Assembly: GCF_030272615.1 (NCBI RefSeq)
Contig: NC_081405.1
Coordinates: forward strand, 612,536,920 to 612,600,919
Direction of reading: 5' to 3'
Source of the DNA: Cryptomeria japonica
Taxonomy: Eukaryota; Streptophyta; Pinopsida; Cupressales; Cupressaceae
DNA: 64,000 nt
A program made the position numbers and the translations under genes. This document shows positions 34,916-44,924 of the stretch, in pieces. How positions within the stretch are numbered: the first letter of the stretch is position 1; each line of letters starts with the position of its first letter. The notes below the pieces were generated by a model that was not told where the DNA came from, did not search any database, and was given only the letters and a program-made list of their open reading frames with translations.

Positions 34916-36891
34916 TTTTAACCGACAGGACCGAGAGCGAGATGTGTTGCAGAAGTCAAGATCAAATTGTAGCTAGTAGTTCGTTTAACATAGTGATTGA
35001 GAGAAGTAACTTAAGATCTCGTCTGGTTTCAGGAATGATCTATCCTGTGTAAGATGTTATCTAAGTTAACTTAGGTTTGATAAGATGTTGTTTGAACTAG
35101 CTTAGAGATGATTGACAAAATCATGCAACACAATGGCAGGGGTACACTATCAAGGTTGTTTATGCTCAAGAGGATGGTAACCAATTTTAGGCTCGCTGTA
35201 GATTGTTTTAGACAATTTTGACTGATAAGATCAGGAATTCGTATGACAGAGGATTGGACAGAGACGAGATTCTGACAGACAAAGTTTCAATGACTGACGA
35301 CTAACATTTTTTGATAAGGATTGATGTTTCAATGACTAATAGAGACCAGTTTGGACACAGACTGAGTTTATCACTGATTTTATTTGTTGTTTTCTCCAGT
35401 TTTAGTTTTAGGGATGAAAACATAGAAAACACACAAGATATATAATAATTCAATCACAACACGCTAACCCTATGGAAGTTGGCTTAGAGAAGAAAACCTT
35501 TGCTTGCTGACTTAGGTACACACCCAATAGCTAATCAGAATACGGTTGATGAGTCTCATGCAATGGATTCTCAACGCCGTATTAGCTGACTCCAAATGCT
35601 AATGGGGGCACGATATGGCAAGTGTCTTGGGAGAGTTACTATCTCTCTTGCACAAAGATTATCAACCTTCTGGAGGTGAATCGGGTAGCTTCTATCTTAT
35701 AGTTCTTAGTCAGGAATTCCATTTGAAATTACCCCTTGAAGTTATGCAAGCATGATTGAGGCCTATAGCTCGACAAGGTACCAAAACAAGTTGTAGTCAC
35801 GTAAACGTGATTGAGACCACGAGGCCCTACAAAATGCTTGATATGAGAGATCTCAAAGAGAAAACTCAAATAATCCCATCCTCTGAGACTTTAATCACCA
35901 GAGGCCTATTTATTATAGTGAGCTGGAATGCTCAGGTCCAGCTATACTCACTTGGGTCATTCTCATAGGGTGATTACTTTTTCCCACTGTGACAAGCCCG
36001 CTAAAGGTACACAAATCTCAAAACTTAGAAAAAAACTTCGAGGGTCTAGATTTCTGATTGTCTATAAAAGACAAGAGCATACTCTCCTACCTCTTAGATT
36101 TTTCTGAAAACATGAAAGACAGATTTGTTCTTTAACCAGATAGCAATTTAAGTGCCTAAGAAAATACTAAATGAATACACATTGTTTAGTCAATTCTCCT
36201 TAGGCAACCTGCAAAACCAATATGTCAGTAGTCATTTTCTTCTTGATTCTTTGGCAAGCGTATGTTTGATTGATGGATTCTTTGACAAGCACCTTGCAAA
36301 CATTAAAAGCCCAAAATTAGTTGCCAAAATAAAATAAAAAAATCATCAAAAGAAAATTCTATCATGTAAACTGTAAATTAAACTAATCTAACAAGAATTT
36401 CCATTTTATGACTATCCTAGTTATGACAATTTTTGATAGTACTGCACTCTGTCATTTATAATTTTTGAACCAGAAATAATTTGGACAATCGCTTTAGTGG
36501 AAATGTGGAAAACTTGGTTTTTCAAAACATATTAAAATTTTGATTAGATCCAATGGTTCAATAAAAAGTTATACCCTCCGAACCGAGAGCATTTTTGACT
36601 GTCACAGAAGAATAGGTAAAATGACAGTCCTGCGCTCTGTCAATCATAACTTTCAAACCCAAAATATTTTGGAAAATTCGTTCAGTGAACCTATAGAAAA
36701 CTTGTTTTTAAACAAGATATAAAAAATTGGTTAAGATCCAACAGTTCAATAAAAATGTATACTCTCCAAACCAAGACCATTTTTGAGTGTCATAGAAGAA
36801 CAATAAAAAAAGAAAGATTTTTATTTGCAAATTTAACACATGTTTATTAGTTATAAAAATCAAACATTAAATTTGTTCAAGAAACATTAGA
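34916..36891 (-). other. Long leader between PBS and gag ORF
   Basis: About 2 kb without coding content lies between the PBS and the gag-like ORF. It contains a 188-bp tandem duplication at about 36437-36812: gcactctgtca at 36444 and gcgctctgtca at 36632, each followed by matching sequence. Such leaders often hold packaging signals, but none can be identified by eye. Confidence 0.55.
36437..36812. repeat. 188-bp tandem duplication in the leader
   Basis: Two copies, diverged by point changes, share actgcactctgtca/tcctgcgctctgtca, ggttcaataaaaa and catttttgac/gtgtca words at a constant offset of about 188 bp. Confidence 0.75.
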
Positions 36892-36931
36892 AATCTTGTA
36901 GTTGTGGGTTTGAGCCCCACGATGGGCGCCA
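36892..36931 (-). other. Extended tRNA-Lys-like primer-binding site
   Basis: Five bases from the 5' LTR, the minus strand reads TGGCGCCCATCGTGGGGC, an 18-nt PBS complementary to a plant tRNA-Lys 3' end. The match to my memory of plant tRNA-Lys continues for about 37-40 nt through the T arm and variable loop into the anticodon stem. Over 37 nt there are about four differences, all transitions on the plus strand. An ordinary PBS is 8-18 nt. There is no acceptor 5' half, so this is not a tRNA gene. Confidence 0.75.
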
Positions 36932-36936
36932 AAAAA

Positions 36937-38052
36937 TGTGTGTGTGAAAAGTGGACCTGTATCTATAAGCACAACACTTTAATCAAGTCATTACATGCAT
37001 GGTTAATCAGATATAATCAATGAATAACAAACCATAACAAATCGACCCATTGCCTTCTAAAAGATGCAAGTATAAGATTGCTCTCAGATTATTTAGCAAT
37101 ACCAGTGACTAGACAACATCAAGACGAAGGATTTTATCTATATGAGCATGATGAATGCTAGATGGATGCAAGATTAATCTAACAAGATTTTTACAATATT
37201 AAGCTAAATGATTTAATCAATATGAAATAATTAATATGCAATATATCTCAATGAGTCTAGAGCAAAAATAGTATAATAACAATATATTCTCCAGCCTCTC
37301 TTTGAATGAGAGATGAGCCTGAATTTATAGAAAATTCAAAAAGAAACCAACGGTTGAGATCAAATGATGATGAGCTGTCAATATTTTCCAAGAGGAAGTA
37401 CAATCCAGGTGAATTGATGTGATTGGATGCTTTTCTCAGTTTTAAAGGAAATTGAACTAAAATTAAGATTAAATCAAGAAAAAATTGATTTAAAGGAAAT
37501 TGAACTAAAATTAAGATTAAATCAGAAAAAAAAACTGATTTATTCTCTATTTCATTCAATTTTAATATTTAATTGTTTTAATTCTTTTCTTTGAGATTAT
37601 CTATCAATTTTTAATTTGTTTTTTTCAAGATTATCTCCAATTGATTTCTTTTCTCAAATTTTAATTCTTTTTTGTCAATTAATTCCTTTTTTGATTTATT
37701 TCCATTTTTGAAGATTTGTGCTCAATTGATTTATTTAATTGAATTAATTCCTCTTTCTTGATTTGTTTCCTTTTTTGAAGATTTATGGCAATTTGATTTA
37801 TTTAATTAAATATGCTAGGATATTTAATTAAAATAAATAAGATAATTGTTTAAAATGATTTACTTGGAATGATTAATTAATTAAATAAATATTTAATTAA
37901 TATTGAGTGATTGATTTGCCATGTGACATTTGATGATTTTAGGAATTAATTGTGTGCTCAAGATTGATTTAATTGCTTTTGGTTAGGACTTTGGTGACGT
38001 TGTCGAGATTAGGGGCTCATGGTTTTAGATGACCATTTTTAGGGTATTACAC
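36937..38052 (-). repeat. 5' LTR of the non-autonomous Gypsy element
   Basis: Same ends as the partner at 28182-29297 (TGTGTGTGTG to GGGTATTACA), also 1,116 bp. Its minus-strand TATA box is at 37321-37330, and the 47-bp internal duplication is at about 37441-37540. Confidence 0.9.
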
Positions 38053-38880
38053 ATATTACTGTTTTCACTTGTCCTTATAAAACCAATCTTGATCAGATAG
38101 GAGTGCAGTCTTTCATACCATGCTCTAGGTGCTTGTTTTAGACCATATAAAGCTTTGTTCAATTTACATACCTGATCTTTATTCTTGTCTTCAACAAATC
38201 CTTCAGGTTGTTCAATAAAAACTTCTTCTTCTAATATACCATTCAGAAATGCAGATTTGACATCCATTTGATATACCTTGAAATTCTTGTAAGCAGCATA
38301 TGCCAACAATGTTCTTACTCCTTCAAGTCTTGCCACAGGTGCAAAAGTCTCACCATAATCAATTCCCTCTTCTTGAGCATAACCTTTGCAAACTAGTCTT
38401 GCTTTATTTCGAATGACCTCACCTTTTTCATTCAGCTTGTTTTTGAAAATCCACTTTGTACTAATTACATTTTTGTCCTTCGGTCTTGGGACCAGTGTCC
38501 ATGTGTTCTTCTTCTTGATTTGATCAATCTCTTTTGTCATAGCATTTATCCAATCTTCACTGTTAAATGCCTCTTTCACTATTCTCGGTTCAAATTCAGA
38601 TATCAGACATGTGTTTTGTCTCAGTTTGTTCCTTGTCATCACTGGATCATCCTTATCTCCTATAATTTGACTTGATGCATGATTTTTTCTGACATACTTG
38701 GCTAATACAGGCTCAGTAGGCTTTGTATGATCTTCTTCATCACTAGGTAACTGGATATTCTCTTCATTTTCTTCAATTGTTCTCTACTGCTGATATCTCA
38801 ACTGGTTTCTCTGTGTTGTCAGCTGGTTTCTCTAGCTCAGTGGGTTTAGTATCAGTCACCATTCCAGTAGATAGGGGATC
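38053..38880 (-). pseudogene. Copia RT N-terminal part and preceding linker
   Basis: The minus-strand frame contains a pre-RT linker ([19 protein letters not shown], about 38705-38650), then the RT fingers and palm: [80 protein letters not shown] (catalytic Asp present) and [20 protein letters not shown], ending at about 38060. It is open for about 190 codons and continues in phase at 28176 beyond the inserted element. Upstream, the expected integrase is absent; the sequence passes within a few hundred bases into the extra ORF. Confidence 0.92.
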
Positions 38881-41143
38881 AACTGATTGTTCAGTTTGTG
38901 TCTCAACCCCATCTCAATATCTGCGGTTGGTGGCTCACTAGCCACATATTTCTTCTTATCTTCAGTGGTCTCTTTATCAACAGCAATATTTACTTCTTGG
39001 GTGTCTATGTTCATAGTGTACAAAATTTCAGACTCAGGATTTGTATCCTCATGAGGAGTCTCCATACTCTTTGTTGCTGGTTGTTTGTCAATAGTTTCTA
39101 CCAGTGGAGTATCAGAAAGAGGTGGGGGCAAGTTGTCAATTATCTTTAGGCTTGGAGGTCCACCTACCTTACCTTTCCCCTTATCCTTGTCCTTTTGGTA
39201 GACTCTGATAGTCTTGGGTCTTTTATGTTATTCTTGTTTTTTCTTTTCAACAAAGAATATATCCCAGTGATCTGCAGTTTCTTTAGTGATTTCATTCACT
39301 CTGCATGCCATTAGTGTTACATGTCGGTGACCGGTTGAAAATACCGTCCATTTGGCCTCACTGATTAATTCATCTATCTCTTTAGTGGAGTTCACTGGGT
39401 GAACTACAAGTAATTTTTCTATTTTTATCTTTTTATCTAACTCAACAATAGCTACCCTTCTAGCTTCTAGTCTTCTGTATAAATCATTGGGTATATCATC
39501 AACAATCTCCATCAAAAATTTCTTGTATATGTATAAGTGTAAAATTACACTATTCTCTACACTCTCTTTATCATCATTGGAAAGTGTGTTATACAGCTTG
39601 CTGATATTTTTCAATTTTCCATCCTTATTTATTTCATTTAGAAGTTCATCCAGTGGAGCAATAGCCTATTTTACCTTCTTTTTCTTTGGAGTTAACTTCT
39701 TAGTTGGAGGCCTAACAGCCTATTGCTTTTGTCTTGTTCTTTTGGGTGTAGGTGAGGGTGCCGATGAGGGTTTTCTTTTCCTTACTACCCTTTTGAACTC
39801 AGCCGGTATATCACTTTTAGAAGAAGTTGCAACTGGTGAAAGATGAGCTTTCGGTTGAAGTCCTTCCAACTCACTTTCCTTGATACCAGTTTTGTTAAGT
39901 ACATCTTCTTTAATTGCTTTAGCTTGTCTTGTGCCTTTCCTCACTGTTTGTTCAATTTTCTTGACTCTTTTCTGAGATTGGATGCCACTCTCAATTGTTT
40001 TGCATTGCCAAAAATTTTCTCAGATGGTTCTTTTGGTGCTTCAAGGAGGGCTTTTGCATAGGTCTCAATTATGTTATCATCGATCTCATATCCCATCTTG
40101 GTTACCCAAAGAGTTATAGGGACAACTGCCTCCATCCAAATTTCATATTTCTTAATTACAAAACATATCTCCTTTTAATATTTGTCAACAATCGTTTGAG
40201 ATAGCCTTATTCTTGTCTTCATTTGGGCCTTTGGTGCTTGAAAATGTTCATTTATATGTTTCTCTCTGTCATCTCCCATGTTGTTCAATATGTCCAACAG
40301 TTGCTTTCCTACCGGTATATCAAAACCAAAGTCTTTCTTACCTATACCGGGTACTTCCTTGGTAATGTATAGCATTAATCATACAAGCAGATTTCCAAAT
40401 CTGAAAGTTCCCTTCTTATCACCTTTGATTTTCTTCAGGTTGTCTATCAATTCATCTTTAAGCCATTCACACACATATATTCTTTTATTGTCGTTCACCA
40501 TGTCATATGCACTTTTAATACATAGGATGGATACTGAGTTTAACCTATTTGCATGTGTAGCCTTATAACCAAGAATCATATTGACAAATATGACATTGAT
40601 GTCCTTCACATCATTGACTCTTAGGGATCTTTTGTCAAAAGTTGCGCAGGTTAAGCTTGTCACAGTGTCATTTGAAACTTTCTTAGTTCTGTTAGGCCTA
40701 CTACCAGTGGAAGGTAAGCCTGTTACTGCCCTAAGTGCCTCTTTAGTGATCTTATGGATGGAATCCAACCAAAAGAATTTTCCATGGACTCTGCTTAGGA
40801 CTATTCTTATCACATCTTTAGAAAAATTAGGAATGCTAAGAATATCCACAAAACCTAGGGTTTCCACTACCTTGTGTTCCAGTTTGACATTACCATTTTC
40901 ATCATAGATTACAGTCCTATACATGTTCTTGATTTCATCATCTCCTAATTCCTCAATATGACAATGTATATACATTCTAGGATCCTCTGCATAAACTACT
41001 CCCTTAGGTATTTTCGAAAATGCTCCTAGGGTATCATTCGTCTTCGCAATTTCGAGAATTAGTTTGAATACGAGTCTAGGATGCTTGATAATCTCAATTA
41101 CAGTAGGGTTTGCAATAAATTCAAGTGTAGATGAAGAAGCCAT
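38881..41143 (-). pseudogene. Copia-borne extra ORF of unknown function (copy 1)
   Basis: The start is ATG at 41143 (MASSSTLEFIANPTVIEI). I do not recognise the family, but it matches the ORF at 48001-51382: CHIEELGDDEIKNMY against CHVEELSHVEISDTY, IVLSRVHGKFFWLD against FVLSRVHDDFMWLE, KITKEALRAVTGLP against KITKEIIHVITEYP, and FRFGNLLV against LKFGSLLV. The first 254 codons are open. Then stops and shifts occur near 40380, 40140, 39940 and 39620. A Lys/Pro-rich patch (RKRKPSSAPSPTPKRTRQKQ, about 39785-39725) is followed by helical segments (39614-39228). The C-terminal coiled-coil part of the 48-kb copy is missing, and the sequence runs into the RT linker. The ORF occupies the place where protease and integrase would be expected. 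Confidence 0.75.
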
Positions 41144-41446
41144 AGTTATAAATACCTCAATCTACCTTTAGGATGAGTGCTTGGATGAACTGCTTCAGTT
41201 TTCACTAAGGATGCCTTCGCTCAAAAATTTTCGCGCTCTCGGAGATTTGAATGCTCGGTGAATGGAAAAAGGAGCCCAAACACTTACTTTATATTGTTAT
41301 TTTCTTCAACTACCACATTTAATGCCTATCGGTTAAGTCAAACTTAACTCATCTCCTAGTAAAGAAGTAATTTTAACTTCTCACCATCAACTGAGGGTAT
41401 ATTAGCATGTTTTTCAATTAGTTGCCAACCCCCAAAGGATTTTCCT
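41144..41446 (-). promoter_or_regulatory. Spacer between gag and extra ORF with a TATA-like box
   Basis: This non-coding 300 bp contains minus-strand AATATAAAGTAAG at about 41284-41296, roughly 145 bp upstream of the extra ORF start. The spacer has related words in the other copy (47445-48000): a cattTAATG word and CATTCACC(A/G)AG followed by GAGAGCG/GAGAGCAG. Conservation of a non-coding spacer suggests a leader or promoter belonging to the extra ORF; this is inference. Confidence 0.4.
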
Positions 41447-42560
41447 TCAGTTAGATGAAGAGTCTCCTGCCGGTGGAGTGATACTCTGTTCTGCTGGTGG
41501 AGGAGTATTCCCATCAACATTCTGATCTGACTTTTTGATCCATTTCTTTGAGAATTCTTGCTTTACCTCTTCAACCTTTTCTTTACCTTTCAAGCTAGGT
41601 CCTTTGTTATTTGCCGGTGATGTCTTACTTATACAAAATTTTGCAATATGTCCAATCTTGTTACAAGCATAACAAGCCACATTGTTTTTCTGAATAGCTT
41701 TCCCATATCCTATGTCGGTGTGTGTTCTGAATTGATTAGATAAGTGTCTAAATCTTCCACAAAACATAACATCTTACATTCATTCTGTAATTTTCTGAAT
41801 TGTGACCAACTTTGTTGCATTTAGAACATTGACCGGTGGGTATATTAGTGTTCTAATAATTTCTATATCTACACTTATTTGCTCTATGACCATACTTGTT
41901 ACAGTTAAAGCATTTCCCATTAAATTTGTAAGCATTAGGTTATCTTACCAGTTTACTATGATCATGATTGTTTGCAATACTAGAGCTTTCACAAACTTCA
42001 AAGTCAAGGCCATTTGTATCACCATTAGGTTTCTGATTCTTCAGTATGTCATCAAGTTCCTCTGAACTTTTCTTGAATTTCTCCTTGTGTTGATTTGCAG
42101 TAGCCAACTCATTTTCCAAGAAATCTTTCTGTCTCATGAGTTCAGTTTTGTCATGTTCTAAGTGAATTAGATCTGTCTTTAGCATATCATTCTCATGACT
42201 GAGTCTTAGATTATCATTTGCAGCATCATTGATTCTTCTAGTCAAGTCATCTTCATTCTTCTTTTGATTTTCAATCTCTTTGCAAAATCTCATAGTCATA
42301 TCTTGCGTCTCATTCTTCATTGTACGGTTTTCTTGTCTCAGTTTGTTCACCAGGTCATTAAGAGTTTCTTTTTCATCATCATCATTCTGCATCTTTTCAC
42401 AAAGTTCTCTTCTCTTATTCCTTGCAATAGTGAAATTTTCTTGAAGTCCTCAAATGATATCATGTGCAGCCTTCAGATCATCTTCAAGTTTGATATTCTT
42501 CACATGTTCTGCATCAAAGTCCAAAAGAGTTATTTCCAATTGCTTTCTCAAGTTTTCCAT
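41447..42560 (-). pseudogene. Copia coiled-coil and zinc-knuckle gag (copy 1)
   Basis: A probable ATG at 42560 lies 58 bp past the PBS. A long heptad-rich coiled coil follows (RKQLEITLLDFDAEHVKNI about 42550; ENRTMKNETQDMTMRF about 42330; LENELATANQHKEKF about 42105). It is followed by CCHC knuckles: CFNCNKYGHRANKC (about 41915), a damaged CSKCNKVGHNSENY (about 41840), a doubtful third at about 41765, and CYACNKIGHIAKFC (about 41675). Stops are at about 42450 and 41940, with a shift near 41770. The UBN2 capsid part found in the 59.8-kb Copia is absent. Architecture matches 46143-47444. Confidence 0.75.
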
Positions 42561-42617
42561 CTCTACCGGTGTCAGAATCTTCCTCAAGCTGTTAAGCTTT
42601 TGAAAATAGAGGACTAG

Positions 42618-42629
42618 GCTCTGATACCA
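42618..42629 (-). other. Primer-binding site, tRNA-Met type
   Basis: Minus-strand TGGTATCAGAGC, the classic Copia PBS complementary to initiator tRNA-Met, lies two bases from the LTR end at 42632. Confidence 0.9.
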
Positions 42630-42631
42630 AT

Positions 42632-43294
42632 TGTTAGGATTCCCAAAGATACTGAGAGGGGGGGGTGAATCAGTATTTGACTGATATATGAGTTTTCTTG
42701 AATTATAACATGAAAAGCATTTCAAAATGTGTACCAGTAAACTAGAATTAATGCAGTAAATAAGAATAACAACCACAACATAAAATACACACCATAACAC
42801 AATATTTTTAACGAGGAAACCCGGTGTGGGAAAAACCTCGATGGGATTTGTGACCCACAATATTCGCTTACTACTCAGTTACAAAAGAAGTCACACTGAC
42901 TTACAAAATGGATTATACAAATCCAATGTCATGTACTACTTCAGATTAGCATCTGCTATGCCAGGTTTAGTACCAGTTTAAGCTCTGCAATATTCATAAA
43001 CCCTTATCCAAAATCTGCCTTGCAATTCACATATTAGGTCTACAATACTCCTTCCATATTCACATCCTTAATGATCTACAAGATCTCATACTTATATGAG
43101 TAATATTACAATCCGCCATGTCGGCTTACAAAAATATTTTACAATTAAATACAAAATACAATTAAACAAAATTCTTGTCGGCCATGGTGCCGGTAATCTT
43201 TCTTTTCAGTGTCGGTGAACTGTATGTCGGTGTAGAGTCTGCCGATGTCGGTGCCTGCCGGTATCATATGATTGTAAGGTTGCCATCAATGACA
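42632..43294 (-). mobile_element. Copia 5' LTR (copy 1 element)
   Basis: Plus-strand TGTTAGGATTCCC to CATCAATGACA, about 663 bp, directly adjoins the PBS. It shares taacgaggaaacccggtgtg (about 42808) with other Copia LTRs here and has 8 consecutive G at 42658-42665. The left end is firm because of the PBS; the right end is inferred from TG/CA ends and the common gccatcaatgaca word. No matching 3' LTR was found in the window. Confidence 0.6.
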
Positions 43295-43425
43295 ATACCT
43301 TCAATCACCTAAAATTTCTCATTGGAGTGTGCATTTGCCAATAGTATTAACCCCTTTTATCCACTATATTTTATTCTTACTTGATATAACATCAATTCAT
43401 GATGCTATATCAAATAGGGGCAAAA

Positions 43426-44292
43426 TGTAGACATGTAAAATTAATTAAATTGATATTTAATTAATTTAAGCCTTTCCACGTAATTAATTAATTTAATTGT
43501 GTTGATCCCCTTCGGCTTCCTCTTAAGGTTAGTTAAATTAAATTTAACTAATCTTATCACTATAGTCCTATAATTAATTTATTCAAATTAATTATTTCTC
43601 CATTCTTCTAAAATCCTTATTTCTTCTAAATCTCTATTAGTTAATTAATTTCAATTAACTAAGTTAATCATGCGGATCCTACAAATCACCTTTTCTAATC
43701 CTATCATCTAGCCTAATTAATCACTCCCTAATCAATACTTATCATTATCCTCCAATTTTAAATTCCTCCACTAATTATCTCTCCTCATGTCACATCCTCC
43801 TAGCTTTCCCACTTGCACTCTAATCCCTTATTAATCCACCTAATTTTTCCTTCTAAGCAATTACACATTCCTAATCACCTTGATTAGGAATGGGTCAACT
43901 CTTTGCCATAACTAACTTTCCCATCTCATCCTCTAAACTTGAATGCTACCCACTTTGGTCCTTTCAAATAAATTTAAATTCTTTGAATCTCCCCATGCCC
44001 TCTCTTCCCAAGGAATTTTTAATTCCTTTTCTCATTTAGTCTTCCCACACAATATTCTATTTTGGAATTTTATATTCCTTATGTACTTGGGGAACTCTTC
44101 CCCATGTACTTTGAAAGGTGTGGAGACAAGAAATGTCTTAATGGCAAATCTCTTGAATCCTACACCTTGTCCTCTCAATCCTCTCCCAAATTCTTTCAAT
44201 CCTAGCCTTCCATTTCAAATCAATCCCGACCCTCCATTTTGACCCCCTCCAATCTATAAATTGGAGTCTCCTCCTTCCATATCCATTGTTAT
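43426..44292 (+). mobile_element. Gypsy LTR fragment, truncated by Copia LTR
   Basis: TGTAGACATGTAAAATTAATT starts at 43426, directly after a polypurine-like caaataggggcaaaa (43411-43425), so this is the start of a plus-strand 3' LTR. It resembles the LTR at 20375-21560, which starts TGTAGACACATAAAT. A TATA box (CTATAAATTGG) is at 44254-44264, shortly before the fragment is cut at 44293 by a Copia LTR. The remaining part is not found in the window. The stretch 43295-43425 is non-coding internal sequence. Confidence 0.6.
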
Positions 44293-44924
44293 TGTGAGGA
44301 TCCGGTTATTACTGAGAGCAGGGGGGGGGGGGGGGTGAATCAGTAATAAGGATAAACTAAAACTTTTCACCAATATGCACAATACTTCACAAAATAGTTC
44401 ATAACCAGTATCGGTAGCTGATCTAACAATCTACAAATCATATTTACTAAAACATTACTAGTAGCAACTTAAGTGTTCATCATTAAGAAAATATAGTAAG
44501 GATATCAAATGCATAACTCAACAATCCATCCACAACATGAACATAGAGATTTTTCATGTGGAAACCCAAATAGGAAAACCCATGGTGGGAATTAGTACCC
44601 ACAAGATTTGCATTCTTTTGGAATACACCCTAATAAAGGCCTAACCGGGTTAGGAGCTTTACAACAATGCCTAGTTAGGAGCAGACCCTATTAGGAGTCA
44701 CCTGGTCAAGAGATTTTACAACTACACCCTTTTACGAGCTTTACCCTATTAGGAGTAACCTTGCTAAAGGATTTAAACCCAAATTAATGAGCCACCCTGT
44801 GAAGGGATTTACAAGATCAGGCCTGTTAGGACCTACCCGATTAAGGGATTTAAATGTTGTTGCAATTGTTAGGAAATAATAGATAAATAATCTGAACAAT
44901 GCACTCTCTACTTGCTAGTACAGA
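44293..44924 (-). mobile_element. Minus-strand Copia LTR, first part
   Basis: TGTGAGGATCCGG starts the LTR (plus-strand view). It carries 15 consecutive G at 44321-44335 followed by gtgaatcagtaat, and catgtggaaacccaaatagg at about 44555. Between 44630 and 44860 it has about nine CCnnGTTAGGAG/CCTTGCTAAAGGATTT-like words. It is interrupted at 44924 by a complete element and resumes at 52928. It should be the 3' LTR of the Copia pol at 53.9-58 kb. Confidence 0.65.
44920..44924. repeat. Target-site duplication, left copy (ACAGA)
   Basis: ACAGA at 44920-44924 is repeated at 52923-52927 and flanks the complete element 44925-52922. Confidence 0.85.

Larger units (their letters stand above)
28182..38052 (-). 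mobile_element. Complete Gypsy-type non-autonomous element (gag-like ORF, no pol)
   Basis: Two LTRs (28182-29297 and 36937-38052) flank a 7.6-kb internal region. In minus-strand order: 5' LTR, PBS, about 2-kb leader, gag-like ORF (34915-32590), about 3.3 kb without coding content, polypurine tract, 3' LTR. No protease, RT, RNase H or integrase motif is visible in any frame. The CATAT duplication and in-phase host frame prove a single complete insertion. By eye the LTRs differ at about 14 positions over 1.1 kb, mostly transitions, so this is one of the youngest events in the window. It fits the classes called TR-GAG or LARD, which would be mobilised by another element's enzymes. Confidence 0.88.

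Noticed and set aside
36892-36931. Possible tRNA-Lys gene
   Set aside because: Only the 3' half (T arm, acceptor 3' strand, CCA) is present, and it sits 5 bp from an LTR. There is no D arm, anticodon or 5' acceptor strand, and the encoded CCA fits a primer-binding site.
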